NCBI GenBank assembly: GCA_028711825.1
Contig: JAQTRM010000022.1
Span: 1,655 to 19,892, forward strand
Direction: 5' to 3'
Length of the DNA stretch: 18,238 nt
Origin: Candidatus Omnitrophota bacterium
GTDB lineage: Bacteria > Omnitrophota > Gorgyraeia > Gygaellales > Profunditerraquicolaceae
A model generated the notes under the pieces. It saw nothing but the letters and a program-made list of their open reading frames with translations. It was not told the origin of the DNA and ran no database searches. The position numbers were made by a program, and so were the translations under genes. Positions 1 to 6,501 of this stretch are shown in pieces; the first letter of the stretch is position 1; each line of letters starts with the position of its first letter.

Positions 1-35
1 AAAAAAACGGCGGATTACCTTTTATAAGGACAACC

Positions 36-899
36 ATGATAATCTTCTCTCTCCGGGAAGACCGGAGACGGGACATCGAAATACCCGACACCAGTTTTTT
101 CCTTCCCGGAGACAAAAATCTTTGTTTTCTTATCCACGGCCTGACAGGAACTGCCCGGGAGATGAGTTCTATCGCCCAGAGTTTAAATAAAAAAGGGTTC
201 TCCGTAGCCTGCCCCTTAATGGCCAACCATAATAAATCCATCTCCTGCCTGAAAAGGACTTCCTGGGAAGAATTCTATTCTTCAATACGCGTAAAATTCG
301 TCGAATACAGCAGGGATTACGAAAATATCTTCGTGGCGGGGCTTTCTTTCGGGGCGTTGATCGGAATAATGCTGGCGCATGAATTCCCGGAAAAGGTAAA
401 AGCCTTAAATTGTTTTTCACCCACTCTCTTCTTCGACGGATGGGCTAACCCTAAATCGAGAGTATTGCTGCCGTTAATATACCAGACCCCCCTTCAATAT
501 TATCTTTACCTCAAAGAAGGATACCCCTACGGGATCAAAAATCCCCGGCTGCGCTCAAGGATCGAAAGTTTTTATAAAAAATCAGATATCTTCGGATACG
601 GAAAAGTCCACCTTTACGGCTATCCGGTAATCCCTGTATCGAGCATGCGCCAGAATAGCCTATTGGCAAAACGGGTAATGAAGATATTGCCCAAGGTAAA
701 AACTCCGATACAACTGCTGCAGGCTGAGAAAGACGATGTCACCAGCCCTAAAAACTCCTATTATATCTACCAGCATATCGGTTCCCGGGAAAAGATAATC
801 TCATTCTTCGAAAACTCCTACCACATCATTATCGCGGATCAGGAAAAGGATAAGGTCGCCGAAAAAGCGGTCTCTTTCTTTGAAAGATACAAATCATAA
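36..899 (+). CDS. alpha/beta hydrolase (carboxylesterase/lysophospholipase-like)
   Basis: Predicted soluble alpha/beta-hydrolase of 287 residues that cleaves a carboxylic ester or similar bond; the substrate cannot be read from sequence. The oxyanion-loop motif HGLTG is at residues 34-38. The nucleophile elbow GLSFG puts the catalytic Ser at 104. The acid is probably Asp233 or Asp234 (AEKDD), and the His is at 263 in SYHII. This order and spacing fit the Est30 / monoacylglycerol-lipase-like group. There is no signal peptide, so it is probably cytoplasmic. The ATG at 36 follows AAGGA (26-30) with five bases between, a usable ribosome site. It is the only + strand gene on the left side and converges on the aminotransferase operon. 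The fold and triad are clear; the physiological role is not. Confidence 0.85.
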   Translation: MIIFSLREDRRRDIEIPDTSFFLPGDKNLCFLIHGLTGTAREMSSIAQSLNKKGFSVACPLMANHNKSISCLKRTSWEEFYSSIRVKFVEYSRDYENIFVAGLSFGALIGIMLAHEFPEKVKALNCFSPTLFFDGWANPKSRVLLPLIYQTPLQYYLYLKEGYPYGIKNPRLRSRIESFYKKSDIFGYGKVHLYGYPVIPVSSMRQNSLLAKRVMKILPKVKTPIQLLQAEKDDVTSPKNSYYIYQHIGSREKIISFFENSYHIIIADQEKDKVAEKAVSFFERYKS

Positions 900-938
900 A
901 AGCCGGATCATTACTTCTTCAAGTAACAATCCGGCTTC
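898..938. terminator. hairpin between convergent genes
   Basis: An 8-bp stem (AGCCGGAT 901-908 with ATCCGGCT 929-936) is extended inward, past a 2x2 mismatch, by TTACTT/AAGTAA (911-916/921-926) around a CTTC loop. It begins one or two bases after the hydrolase stop codon. No strong T-run follows on +, so it may be a weak terminator or a 3'-end protecting hairpin. Confidence 0.5.
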
Positions 939-976
939 TCTAGAAAATAACTCCGGCACTCTCCGCGATATTTAGC

Positions 977-1017
977 AAAAAATCCTGAAACCCGTTTCGG
1001 ACTTTTTACGGTCAGGA
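977..1017 (-). terminator. intrinsic terminator of the HAD-aminotransferase operon
   Basis: On the minus strand TCCTGA and CCGT pair with ACGG and TCAGGA across a loop. Six T residues follow (complement of A977-982). The left stem begins in the aminotransferase stop codon itself, so the gene's end doubles as the terminator. Confidence 0.65.
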
Positions 1018-2427
1018 ATTCTTAAGGGACCGGTTAAGCGCTTCTTCAAAAAGTTCAACCCCCAGGTCGATTTCCTTTTCCGTGATATAGAAAGAGGGCG
1101 CCAGGGTAAAAACATTCTTATAATACCCGCCGACATCCAGGACCAGCCCGCGGCGTTTCCCGCCGACATCCAGAGAACCGCTCAAACCCAGATCCGTGAT
1201 CTTGTCGGTGAGTTCTTTATTAGGGGTATAACCGTCCTTTTGGCAAATCTCAACGCGCAAGGCCAATCCGATACCGTCGACATCGCCGATCTGCGGGTAT
1301 TTTTTCTGGAGCGCCTTAAGACGCGCGATGAAATATCTTCCTTTTTCGGGTATCGAGGTAGCGAAATCCGATTCTTCGATCAATTTCATTACCTCCAGCC
1401 CCGCGGCGGTCCCGAGGGAATTACTGGAAAAAGTAGCATGGGTCGACCCGGGAGGGAAAACCGTAGGCGAAATAAGTTTTTCCTTGGCCCAGACGCCGCT
1501 GATAGGATTCAACCCGTTAGTCAGGGATTTTCCGAAAACCAGGATATCGGGAGTAATATTAAAATGCTCGATCGCCCAGAACTTGCCGGTACGGAAAAAA
1601 CCCATCTGTATTTCATCGTCAACGAAAAGGATCCCGTAGCGGTCCAGGATATCCTTTAATTTCGAGTAATATTCCGGCGGCGGAACGATATATCCCCCGG
1701 TTCCCTGGATCGCCTCGGCATAAAAAGCCGCGAATTCACATTTATTATTCTTTTTGTTGACGACCGAATAATATTCGGTCTCGAACAACCTCTCAAACTG
1801 TTTCAAACAATACAAGCCGCAGGAATCTTTTTTCTTATCATAGGGGCAGCGAAAGCAATAGGGATACGGGATAAACATCGCGCGGTCTCCGAAATGCCCA
1901 AAATGTTCGCGATACCTGAAGCTGGATGTAATTGCCGATGCCCCCAAAGTCCTGCCGTGGTAACCCCCCATAAACGCGAAGACCAGGCTGCGTCCGGAGG
2001 CATTACGCACTAATTTCAGGGAATCTTCCAGGGCGCTTGAACCGCCGACGTTAAAATGCACCCTCCCTTTTTCTTCAAAAGTCCTTTCGTTCTTTTGCGC
2101 TATTTTCGCGGCGAGCAAAATCCTTTCCTCATGCAGATACTGGCAGGCAAGCTGCGGAAGGGTATCAAGCTGCTTCTTCAGGATATCGTTGAGGCGCTTA
2201 TTCCCATACCCGAAATTGACCGCTGAATACCACATCTGTAAATCGAGATACTCTATCCCTTGACGGTCGTATAGATAATTCCCTTCGGAACGGCTAAAAA
2301 CATTAAGATTGGGAGCGTAATGCACCGTATCCCCCCAGGAACAATACTTCGCTTCAAGTTCCAGGAGGTCATCGCGGTTATTATTCTTTTTTCCTTTTAA
2401 CTCTTTAGTGGGCTGTTTTGTATTCAC
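1012..2427 (-). CDS. class III PLP-dependent aminotransferase
   Basis: Fold-type I, class III aminotransferase of 471 residues (4-aminobutyrate / ornithine / diamine family), transferring an amino group to a 2-oxo acid through pyridoxal phosphate. Visible landmarks are GGYHGRT at 154-160 (cofactor ring stacking), VDDEIQMGF at 269-277 with the cofactor Asp at 271, and the Schiff-base Lys300 in FGKSLTNG. Four cysteines at 191, 194, 203 and 207 match the CxxC...C...C insert I associate with archaeal-type GABA aminotransferases. The usual SE/TEA phosphate-loop motif reads GGSSALE (128-134), an unusual variant. The GTG start overlaps the upstream HAD stop (GTGA) and is preceded by GAGGA at good spacing, so the two are co-translated. 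The substrate is not predictable. Confidence 0.85.
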   Translation of the reverse strand: MNTKQPTKELKGKKNNNRDDLLELEAKYCSWGDTVHYAPNLNVFSRSEGNYLYDRQGIEYLDLQMWYSAVNFGYGNKRLNDILKKQLDTLPQLACQYLHEERILLAAKIAQKNERTFEEKGRVHFNVGGSSALEDSLKLVRNASGRSLVFAFMGGYHGRTLGASAITSSFRYREHFGHFGDRAMFIPYPYCFRCPYDKKKDSCGLYCLKQFERLFETEYYSVVNKKNNKCEFAAFYAEAIQGTGGYIVPPPEYYSKLKDILDRYGILFVDDEIQMGFFRTGKFWAIEHFNITPDILVFGKSLTNGLNPISGVWAKEKLISPTVFPPGSTHATFSSNSLGTAAGLEVMKLIEESDFATSIPEKGRYFIARLKALQKKYPQIGDVDGIGLALRVEICQKDGYTPNKELTDKITDLGLSGSLDVGGKRRGLVLDVGGYYKNVFTLAPSFYITEKEIDLGVELFEEALNRSLKNS

Positions 2428-3098
2428 TTTAAATTCCTCTTAAAATATAATAAGACTTCCTTCAGGTTATGGATAGGAGTGTATTCAAGCTTGCTGTCTT
2501 TAAGGTGGCGAAGCAGGTGGTCTTTGGCAAAAATCATCCGCGCATTTTTTGCGGGGCAAATATCGGATTCTCCGTCTCCGACATAAATAATCATCGCGTC
2601 CTTGGGGGTATTCGCCAAAAGGTTCCTGGTCTTGCAATGGGCGCAAACCTGGCAGTCTTTATTCTTGAAGGGATAATCCGTGATGATACGCTTTCCGGAA
2701 AACTTCAGCTTATTCGCGTAAACTTTCAGTTTCTTGATGCCGTTAATCTTTAAAACCCGGTTAAGGATATAATCGTAATTATCGCTCAAGACCACCATCT
2801 TGACTTTTCTAGAAAGCAGTAATTTATAAATCGGCTTGAAATAAGGATCCAGTCTTATCTTGGAAAGGTAGGAATCCAGGATTTTCTTATCCAGCCCCAT
2901 ACCGCGCAACTGCCCTTCCAGGCAGGTTTTGGAGCCGATGCGGCCGCTTTTCCATCTTTTTTCGAGCTCTACCCAGCGGTCATCCTTTGAAAAAAGCAAA
3001 AGCATATTATCAAAGACATCGCAGGTAGCGATAGTGTTATCAAAATCAAAAAAAACGACGCACTTCTTTGGGTTAAATTGGTTATTTTCCGGAGTCAT
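2424..3098 (-). CDS. HAD-IB phosphatase, MtnX/phosphoserine-phosphatase-like
   Basis: Cytoplasmic haloacid-dehalogenase-type phosphatase of 224 residues. Motif I is DFDNT with nucleophile Asp18 and acid Asp20, motif II is VVLSDN near 102-107, and motif IV is GDGESD at 174-179 followed by CPAKNA. These resemble the MtnX branch (enol-phosphate phosphatase of methionine salvage) and phosphoserine phosphatases. Three cysteines in CQVCAHC (149, 152, 155) suggest a metal site, which is not a requirement of the HAD fold. The gene overlaps the aminotransferase by four bases, so the two probably act in one pathway, but no other methionine-salvage gene is present and that assignment should not be assumed. 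The ATG has no Shine-Dalgarno site; a TAGAAT box ends six bases before it and a terminator hairpin lies just upstream. Confidence 0.8.
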   Translation of the reverse strand: MTPENNQFNPKKCVVFFDFDNTIATCDVFDNMLLLFSKDDRWVELEKRWKSGRIGSKTCLEGQLRGMGLDKKILDSYLSKIRLDPYFKPIYKLLLSRKVKMVVLSDNYDYILNRVLKINGIKKLKVYANKLKFSGKRIITDYPFKNKDCQVCAHCKTRNLLANTPKDAMIIYVGDGESDICPAKNARMIFAKDHLLRHLKDSKLEYTPIHNLKEVLLYFKRNLK

Positions 3099-3110
3099 AT
3101 GAGAATTCTA

Positions 3111-3142
3111 AAAAAATATACCCCTATTGATTTATAGGGGTA
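3111..3142 (-). terminator. intrinsic terminator just upstream of the MtnX-like gene
   Basis: A perfect 9-bp stem, TACCCCTAT/ATAGGGGTA (3119-3127/3134-3142), has a 6-base loop and is followed on minus by TA and a run of seven T. It ends only about 13 bases before the HAD start codon. It could terminate amrS transcription, end a short RNA from the promoter at 3172-3200, or act as an attenuator. Confidence 0.75.
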
Positions 3143-3171
3143 GAATTGCGGATGAATCAACTACCTGTATT

Positions 3172-3200
3172 ATTTTAATCCCAACCGCTTGAAGTGTCAA
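3172..3200 (-). promoter_or_regulatory. sigma70-type promoter
   Basis: TTGACA (3200-3195), 17 bp, TAAAAT (3177-3172) on minus: a consensus -35, ideal spacing and five of six -10 bases. Predicted transcription start is near 3165. The product would be a leader of about 55 nt running into the terminator at 3111-3142, then the MtnX-like gene. Confidence 0.6.
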
Positions 3201-3210
3201 TACCAATCTT

Positions 3211-3250
3211 TAATTTACAGCTCCCAGCTGTCATTCGTCAGCTGCCAGCT
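3211..3250. repeat. CAGCT-rich short repeat tract
   Basis: Non-coding DNA downstream of amrS contains CAGCTCCCAGCTG (3218-3230) and CAGCTGCCAGCT (3239-3250), short direct and inverted copies of CAGCT. A similar tract occurs at 13184-13211. The function is unknown. Confidence 0.5.
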
Positions 3251-3287
3251 AAAATCCGGATACCCCAAATAAAACGTCCAAAAAAGA

Positions 3288-4289
3288 TTAACAAAACACC
3301 CCGGGTAAAACCGCTCCGCAAAACCCGCATTTCCCCCCGGAAAGGTTAAATTCCAGAAGATCAAAACCCCGGCGCTTAATAAGAGACTTGCCGCAGGCGC
3401 CGCACAAAGTATCCTGTCCCCAGGACCCCGCATTGCCCGGATATACATAAAGCAGCCCGTGCCCCCTGCCTAAATCATAGGCAACCTTAAGGCTTGATTC
3501 GGGCGTAGAAGGATACTCCTCAAACCGGTATTCCGGATGGAAAGCGGATACATGCCAGGGAATATCCTTGCCGGACGAAGAGATAAATCCCGCAATCTCA
3601 CCCAGTTCTTCCGGAGCATCGTTCACTCCCGGAATAACCAAAGTTGTAACTTCAACCCAAATACCGGACTTTTTCAGAATACGGATCGTATCCAACACCG
3701 GATCGCGCTTTGCCGCGCAAATCTTGCGGTAAGATTCTTCTTTAAAGAATTTTAAGTCGATGTTGGCCGCGTCGATATACGGGATCAGCAAAGAAGCGGC
3801 CTCTTCCGTAAGATATCCGTTACTTACAAAAATATTCCGCAGCCCGGCGGCCCTGGCCAGCTTTGCCGTCTCCAGCATGAACTCAAAAAAAATCGTCGGT
3901 TCGGTATAAGTATAGGCGATGCTGCGGCAGGATTCCCGGAGCGCCGCTTCAACAACTTTTTCCGCGCTAAGAATCCCATTCTCCCCTGATGAAGCACCGG
4001 CCTGAGAAATTTCCCAATTTTGGCAAAATCCGCAGCGGAAATTACATCCGGCGCAGGCAATGGAAAAAGCGAGAGACCCGGGAAGAAAATGATACAAAGG
4101 TTTCTTTTCTACCGGATCGGCATGGGCGGCAACGAGATTGCCGTAATTACGGGTATAAAGGACACCCCCGATATTCTGCCTTACCCGGCAGAAACCATAT
4201 TGCCCCTGCGGTATCTCGCAACGGTGCGCGCAAAGCCGGCAGCGCACCTTTTGCCCCTCTAAGGGGGTATAAAGCTGGGCTTCTCTCAT
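3288..4289 (-). CDS. amrS: AmmeMemoRadiSam-system radical SAM enzyme
   Basis: Radical SAM protein of 333 residues matching the AmrS family. The 4Fe-4S motif CxxxCxxC is CNFRCGFC (Cys82, 86, 89), followed by the typical QNWEIS. An N-terminal Cys cluster (CRLCAHRC with a later FCRVR, residues 17-35) and a C-terminal pair of CxxC motifs (CGAC, CGFC) suggest additional metal sites. The family is named from co-occurrence with AMMECR1 and Memo proteins; neither is in this window and the reaction is, as far as I know, unestablished. The start is set by the ATGA overlap with the upstream PP-loop gene, so the two are probably translationally coupled. A GTG 12 codons upstream lies inside that gene and is less likely. 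Confidence 0.9.
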   Translation of the reverse strand: MREAQLYTPLEGQKVRCRLCAHRCEIPQGQYGFCRVRQNIGGVLYTRNYGNLVAAHADPVEKKPLYHFLPGSLAFSIACAGCNFRCGFCQNWEISQAGASSGENGILSAEKVVEAALRESCRSIAYTYTEPTIFFEFMLETAKLARAAGLRNIFVSNGYLTEEAASLLIPYIDAANIDLKFFKEESYRKICAAKRDPVLDTIRILKKSGIWVEVTTLVIPGVNDAPEELGEIAGFISSSGKDIPWHVSAFHPEYRFEEYPSTPESSLKVAYDLGRGHGLLYVYPGNAGSWGQDTLCGACGKSLIKRRGFDLLEFNLSGGKCGFCGAVLPGVFC

Positions 4290-5266
4290 ATAAATAAACC
4301 GGCGAATCTTGATTTTGACACACACTTAACCCGGCAGACAACTTTGTCTTTAAGGGGAAACCGGCGGTAATAGATATCCATTTTCTCCAATCCTGTATCG
4401 TCGGCATAAGCGGAAGTTATCTGGGAGGCTAAGAAGATAAGCTCCTCATCCATCGCTCCCCTGGCCAGGGAATCCGGGCCGGCCAAATCCTCCGGGGGGC
4501 TAAAAAGATAATCACCGCTGCGGGCCAGTTGTTTTAGAAGAAGATTCTCTTTTTCATCCCTGCCTACCACCAGCCTGGTTTTATCTCCTAACCTAAAATG
4601 CCTGCCGATTTTTAAAAGCTCCAGGTTGTCCAAAGTCAATCCTTCCCTTTTTATAAGCCCGGAAAGTCTTTTTGAAAAACAGGGGTCGGTTAAAAGACAC
4701 CCCCCGGCGGGAGTGGCATAATCGCGCAAGCCTAATTTATCCGCCAGGCGCATCTGGGGGGTGCGCAGACGACCGTTAAAATCCAGAAGATCCTCCCGCC
4801 TGACCCAGCCATTTTTTTCCGCCAGGCTGGGAGGAAAAAAATGCGCCGAAAGAGGGCGCAGAAGAAGCTCTCCCAACCCGCTTTTTTCCTGAATCAACCT
4901 TAAGGACTGTTTATTCTGGGACATCGGACGCTGGCCGAGAACTTCTCCGCTGACCACGAAACCGGCGCCGAGAGAAACCATTAGTTCCTTCGCCCGGCTA
5001 AACATCAGGATCTTGCAGTCAATACAGGGGTTCATATTGGAACCAAAACCGTAGCGCGGACGATGGAGCAATTCCATAAACCTTTCCCCCAGGTCTTCCT
5101 GGATTATCTTTATCTCCAACCCGGGCAGGCCTTCCCCAATCTCAATTTTACAAAAAGGGATCTTGAAATGCAAGCCTATAACTTCGCACCCCTGCTCGCA
5201 AATAAGTTTGGCGGCCAGCAGACTGTCTAACCCCCCGGAAATCATGACTAACGCCTTAATTTTCAT
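4286..5266 (-). CDS. PP-loop ATPase, tRNA-thiolation (MnmA/ThiI-like) family
   Basis: A 326-residue enzyme with an N-terminal adenylating PP-loop, SGGLDS at 10-15. NPCIDCK has Cys81 and Cys84, VVSGEVLGQRPMSQN spans about 104-118, and AGGCLLTD carries Cys190. Together these resemble thiouridylases that adenylate a tRNA uridine and transfer sulfur through paired cysteines. It lacks the THUMP domain of ThiI and does not follow the canonical MnmA layout, so the target base is unknown; it belongs to a group often labelled tRNA thiouridylate methyltransferase-like. It is cytoplasmic by inference. The ATG at 5266 was chosen because PP-loop proteins begin just before this strand. There is no Shine-Dalgarno site; TAGAAT lies 11 bases upstream. 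It overlaps amrS by four bases. Confidence 0.75.
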   Translation of the reverse strand: MKIKALVMISGGLDSLLAAKLICEQGCEVIGLHFKIPFCKIEIGEGLPGLEIKIIQEDLGERFMELLHRPRYGFGSNMNPCIDCKILMFSRAKELMVSLGAGFVVSGEVLGQRPMSQNKQSLRLIQEKSGLGELLLRPLSAHFFPPSLAEKNGWVRREDLLDFNGRLRTPQMRLADKLGLRDYATPAGGCLLTDPCFSKRLSGLIKREGLTLDNLELLKIGRHFRLGDKTRLVVGRDEKENLLLKQLARSGDYLFSPPEDLAGPDSLARGAMDEELIFLASQITSAYADDTGLEKMDIYYRRFPLKDKVVCRVKCVSKSRFAGLFI

Positions 5267-5330
5267 AAATAATTTGAATTCTAACAAATATTGCGGGCAT
5301 TCATGCAAAAAAAAGATTTATAAACGCGCG

Positions 5331-5360
5331 CAAAAAAATGCCGGATATTAATCCGGCATT
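5331..5360 (-). terminator. strong intrinsic terminator of the 26-codon gene
   Basis: A perfect 10-bp stem AATGCCGGAT/ATCCGGCATT (5337-5346/5351-5360) has a 4-base loop and is followed on minus by seven T. This is the clearest Rho-independent terminator in the window, about 128 bases after the small gene's stop codon. Confidence 0.85.
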
Positions 5361-5487
5361 GATGCTTGCCGGCAAACACCTGTATTCCAGGGCAAATCGC
5401 CTGTCGAGGTATAAATCCCGGCTAAAAGATAATCTTTCCGGACAAAAAAGATATCGTCCGGAACCCTAAAAAACCTTATCAAAGGAA
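5361..5487 (-). other. structured 3' non-coding region
   Basis: No ORF. On the minus strand it contains TTCCGGAC/GTCCGGAA (5436-5443 with 5456-5463, 12-base loop) and a GCCGG...CCGGC pairing that encloses CAGGC/GCCCTG and CCTG/CAGG helices, of which only some can form together. It lies between the small basic gene and its terminator, so it is probably transcribed as a folded 3' region. I recognise no known RNA family. Confidence 0.45.
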
Positions 5488-5568
5488 TCAGCCTAAAGTG
5501 GGCTTTCTGCCTTTATTAGCTTTTTTAGAACGCCAATTAAGTTTTCCTCTGCGTTTTCTTTTTCCCAT
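5488..5568 (-). CDS. 26-residue, very basic small protein
   Basis: Tiny ORF with 12 Lys/Arg among 26 residues, beginning MGKRKRRGKLNW and ending KPTLG. The start is firm: AAGGAG sits six bases before ATG, and upstream in-frame extension runs through hairpin repeats that do not look coding. The length, charge and Gly/Lys spacing recall tiny ribosomal proteins such as bTHX, which bind rRNA, but I cannot assign it to that family. It has its own terminator and a structured leader and stands apart from neighbouring genes, which supports a real gene. Nucleic-acid binding is an inference from composition alone. Confidence 0.65.
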   Translation of the reverse strand: MGKRKRRGKLNWRSKKANKGRKPTLG

Positions 5569-5578
5569 TTTTTTCTCC

Positions 5579-5723
5579 TTACCTACGTAGGTAACGCCTG
5601 CGCCATTCCTATTAGCGCAGGGCGTAACTGCTTGTGGATAACACCAGCGCAATTGGCCACCAGGCCACACCCGCGCAATACTCCGCCACAGGCGGACACT
5701 GGCCCAACACATCTTGGGGCCAG
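5579..5723 (-). promoter_or_regulatory. structured leader / hairpin cluster upstream of the small basic gene
   Basis: Five inverted repeats lie in 145 bases. In transcription order they are CTGGCCC-type (5699-5705/5717-5723), TCCGCC/GGCGGA (5682-5687/5691-5696), TGGCC/GGCCA (5654-5658/5663-5667), a GC-rich 9-10 bp stem with one bulge (5594-5603/5615-5625), and the perfect palindrome TTACCTACGTAGGTAA (5579-5594). The last overlaps the AAGGAG ribosome site. This could be a regulatory 5' leader or a run of intergenic palindromic repeats. No good promoter is evident; TTTACC-16-TAATAA (5762-5735) is a weak candidate. Confidence 0.5.
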
Positions 5724-5760
5724 GTATTAAATTATTATTAGAATAATCTAGGTATAGGTA

Positions 5761-5784
5761 AAAAACCTAAACCTGCGCCGCAGG
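5761..5784 (-). terminator. probable terminator of the CsgG-like lipoprotein gene
   Basis: On minus, CCTGC-GGC-GCAGG lies inside the last codons of the gene and is followed by TTTAGGTTTTTT. The stem is short (5 bp plus a wobble pair) but sits at the right place with A-rich and T-rich flanks. Confidence 0.5.
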
Positions 5785-6447
5785 CTTATTTTTTATTTCC
5801 GGCGCTCCGCCGTAATAGCTCCGCGGGATGCTCTGAACAATATAACATGCCGATTCGACGATACAATCGTAAATAACTTTACCCATCGGCCTGCCGGCGT
5901 ATTTACTCAACCCGTTCCTAAAAACCTTATCCTGGGGAAACTGCATTTTTTTCCCGGAACTGCCTACCACCTGGCTCTGGATATCCCGGCTAACGATAAC
6001 TTCAAGAGAAGAACGGTTAATAACCCGAAGGTTCAGCTGCATATTGGCCTTGTTAAGGACCTCTCCCAGCAACCCCCCCATAAATCCGCTGGCGCTGCTT
6101 CCCCCGCCCCCCAAACCCGCCTTTCCTCCCGAACTCTCGGGGATAAAATCAATAACGCTGATACTAATAATAAGATCCGCTTCCTGCGGGGAAACGATCG
6201 TAAAACGCCGGGTATTATTCAGAACATTGACCAGGTATTCTTTAAGTGCTTGACTTACCTGCGCATCTATCCCGGCAGTCTTCAATTCAAAATCGTTAAC
6301 GGCAATCTTGGCCTGCGGCCCCTGATAAGGCTTTAATAATTCAGCGGCGGGAAGCTTTCCGAATCCCGAATAAGGCCTTGTCGAAAAGCATCCTCCCAGA
6401 AACAAAAGAACGGCCATCAAAACGGGAAGTTTGCAAAAATTCTTCAT
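5767..6447 (-). CDS. CsgG-like outer-membrane-type lipoprotein
   Basis: A 226-residue lipoprotein with a hydrophobic signal ending in the lipobox LGGC (Cys20). The mature part resembles CsgG/HfaB-type proteins: a conserved KIAVNDFE strand, a helix ending in YLVNVLNNTRRFTIV, then ADLIISISV. A Gly/Ser-rich loop (GGKAGLGGGGSSAS) follows, then strands with INRSSLEVIVSRDI. CsgG proper forms a curlin-secretion pore, but this protein is somewhat shorter and no curli genes are near, so pore formation is not established. The start is ATG at 6447; an in-frame TTG at 6453 would be precisely placed for a leaderless start from the promoter at 6460-6488. There is no Shine-Dalgarno site. Confidence 0.75.
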   Translation of the reverse strand: MKNFCKLPVLMAVLLFLGGCFSTRPYSGFGKLPAAELLKPYQGPQAKIAVNDFELKTAGIDAQVSQALKEYLVNVLNNTRRFTIVSPQEADLIISISVIDFIPESSGGKAGLGGGGSSASGFMGGLLGEVLNKANMQLNLRVINRSSLEVIVSRDIQSQVVGSSGKKMQFPQDKVFRNGLSKYAGRPMGKVIYDCIVESACYIVQSIPRSYYGGAPEIKNKPAAQV

Positions 6448-6459
6448 AATCAATTTTTT

Positions 6460-6488
6460 AATATATTACCTATCCGAAGGGATGTCAA
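6460..6488 (-). promoter_or_regulatory. sigma70-type promoter for the CsgG-like gene
   Basis: TTGACA (6488-6483), 17 bp, TATATT (6465-6460). The predicted transcription start falls 0-6 bases before the start codon, so there is no room for a ribosome site. The -35 begins 13 bases past the stop codon of the preceding HAD gene. Confidence 0.7.
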
Positions 6489-6501
6489 GAACTATCCCCG
6501 T

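Noticed and set aside
1240..1659. 139-codon ORF on + opposite the aminotransferase
   Set aside because: Lies wholly antisense to a gene with clear catalytic motifs; no ribosome site and no family resemblance.
5361..5435. Possible tRNA or known small RNA after the 26-codon gene
   Set aside because: No T-arm or acceptor pairing fits a tRNA, and no SRP, RNase P, 6S or tmRNA landmark is present; kept only as unassigned structure.
5488..5712. 74-codon reading of the small basic gene
   Set aside because: The N-terminal extension runs through the hairpin cluster and past the strong AAGGAG-ATG start; the extra residues look non-coding.
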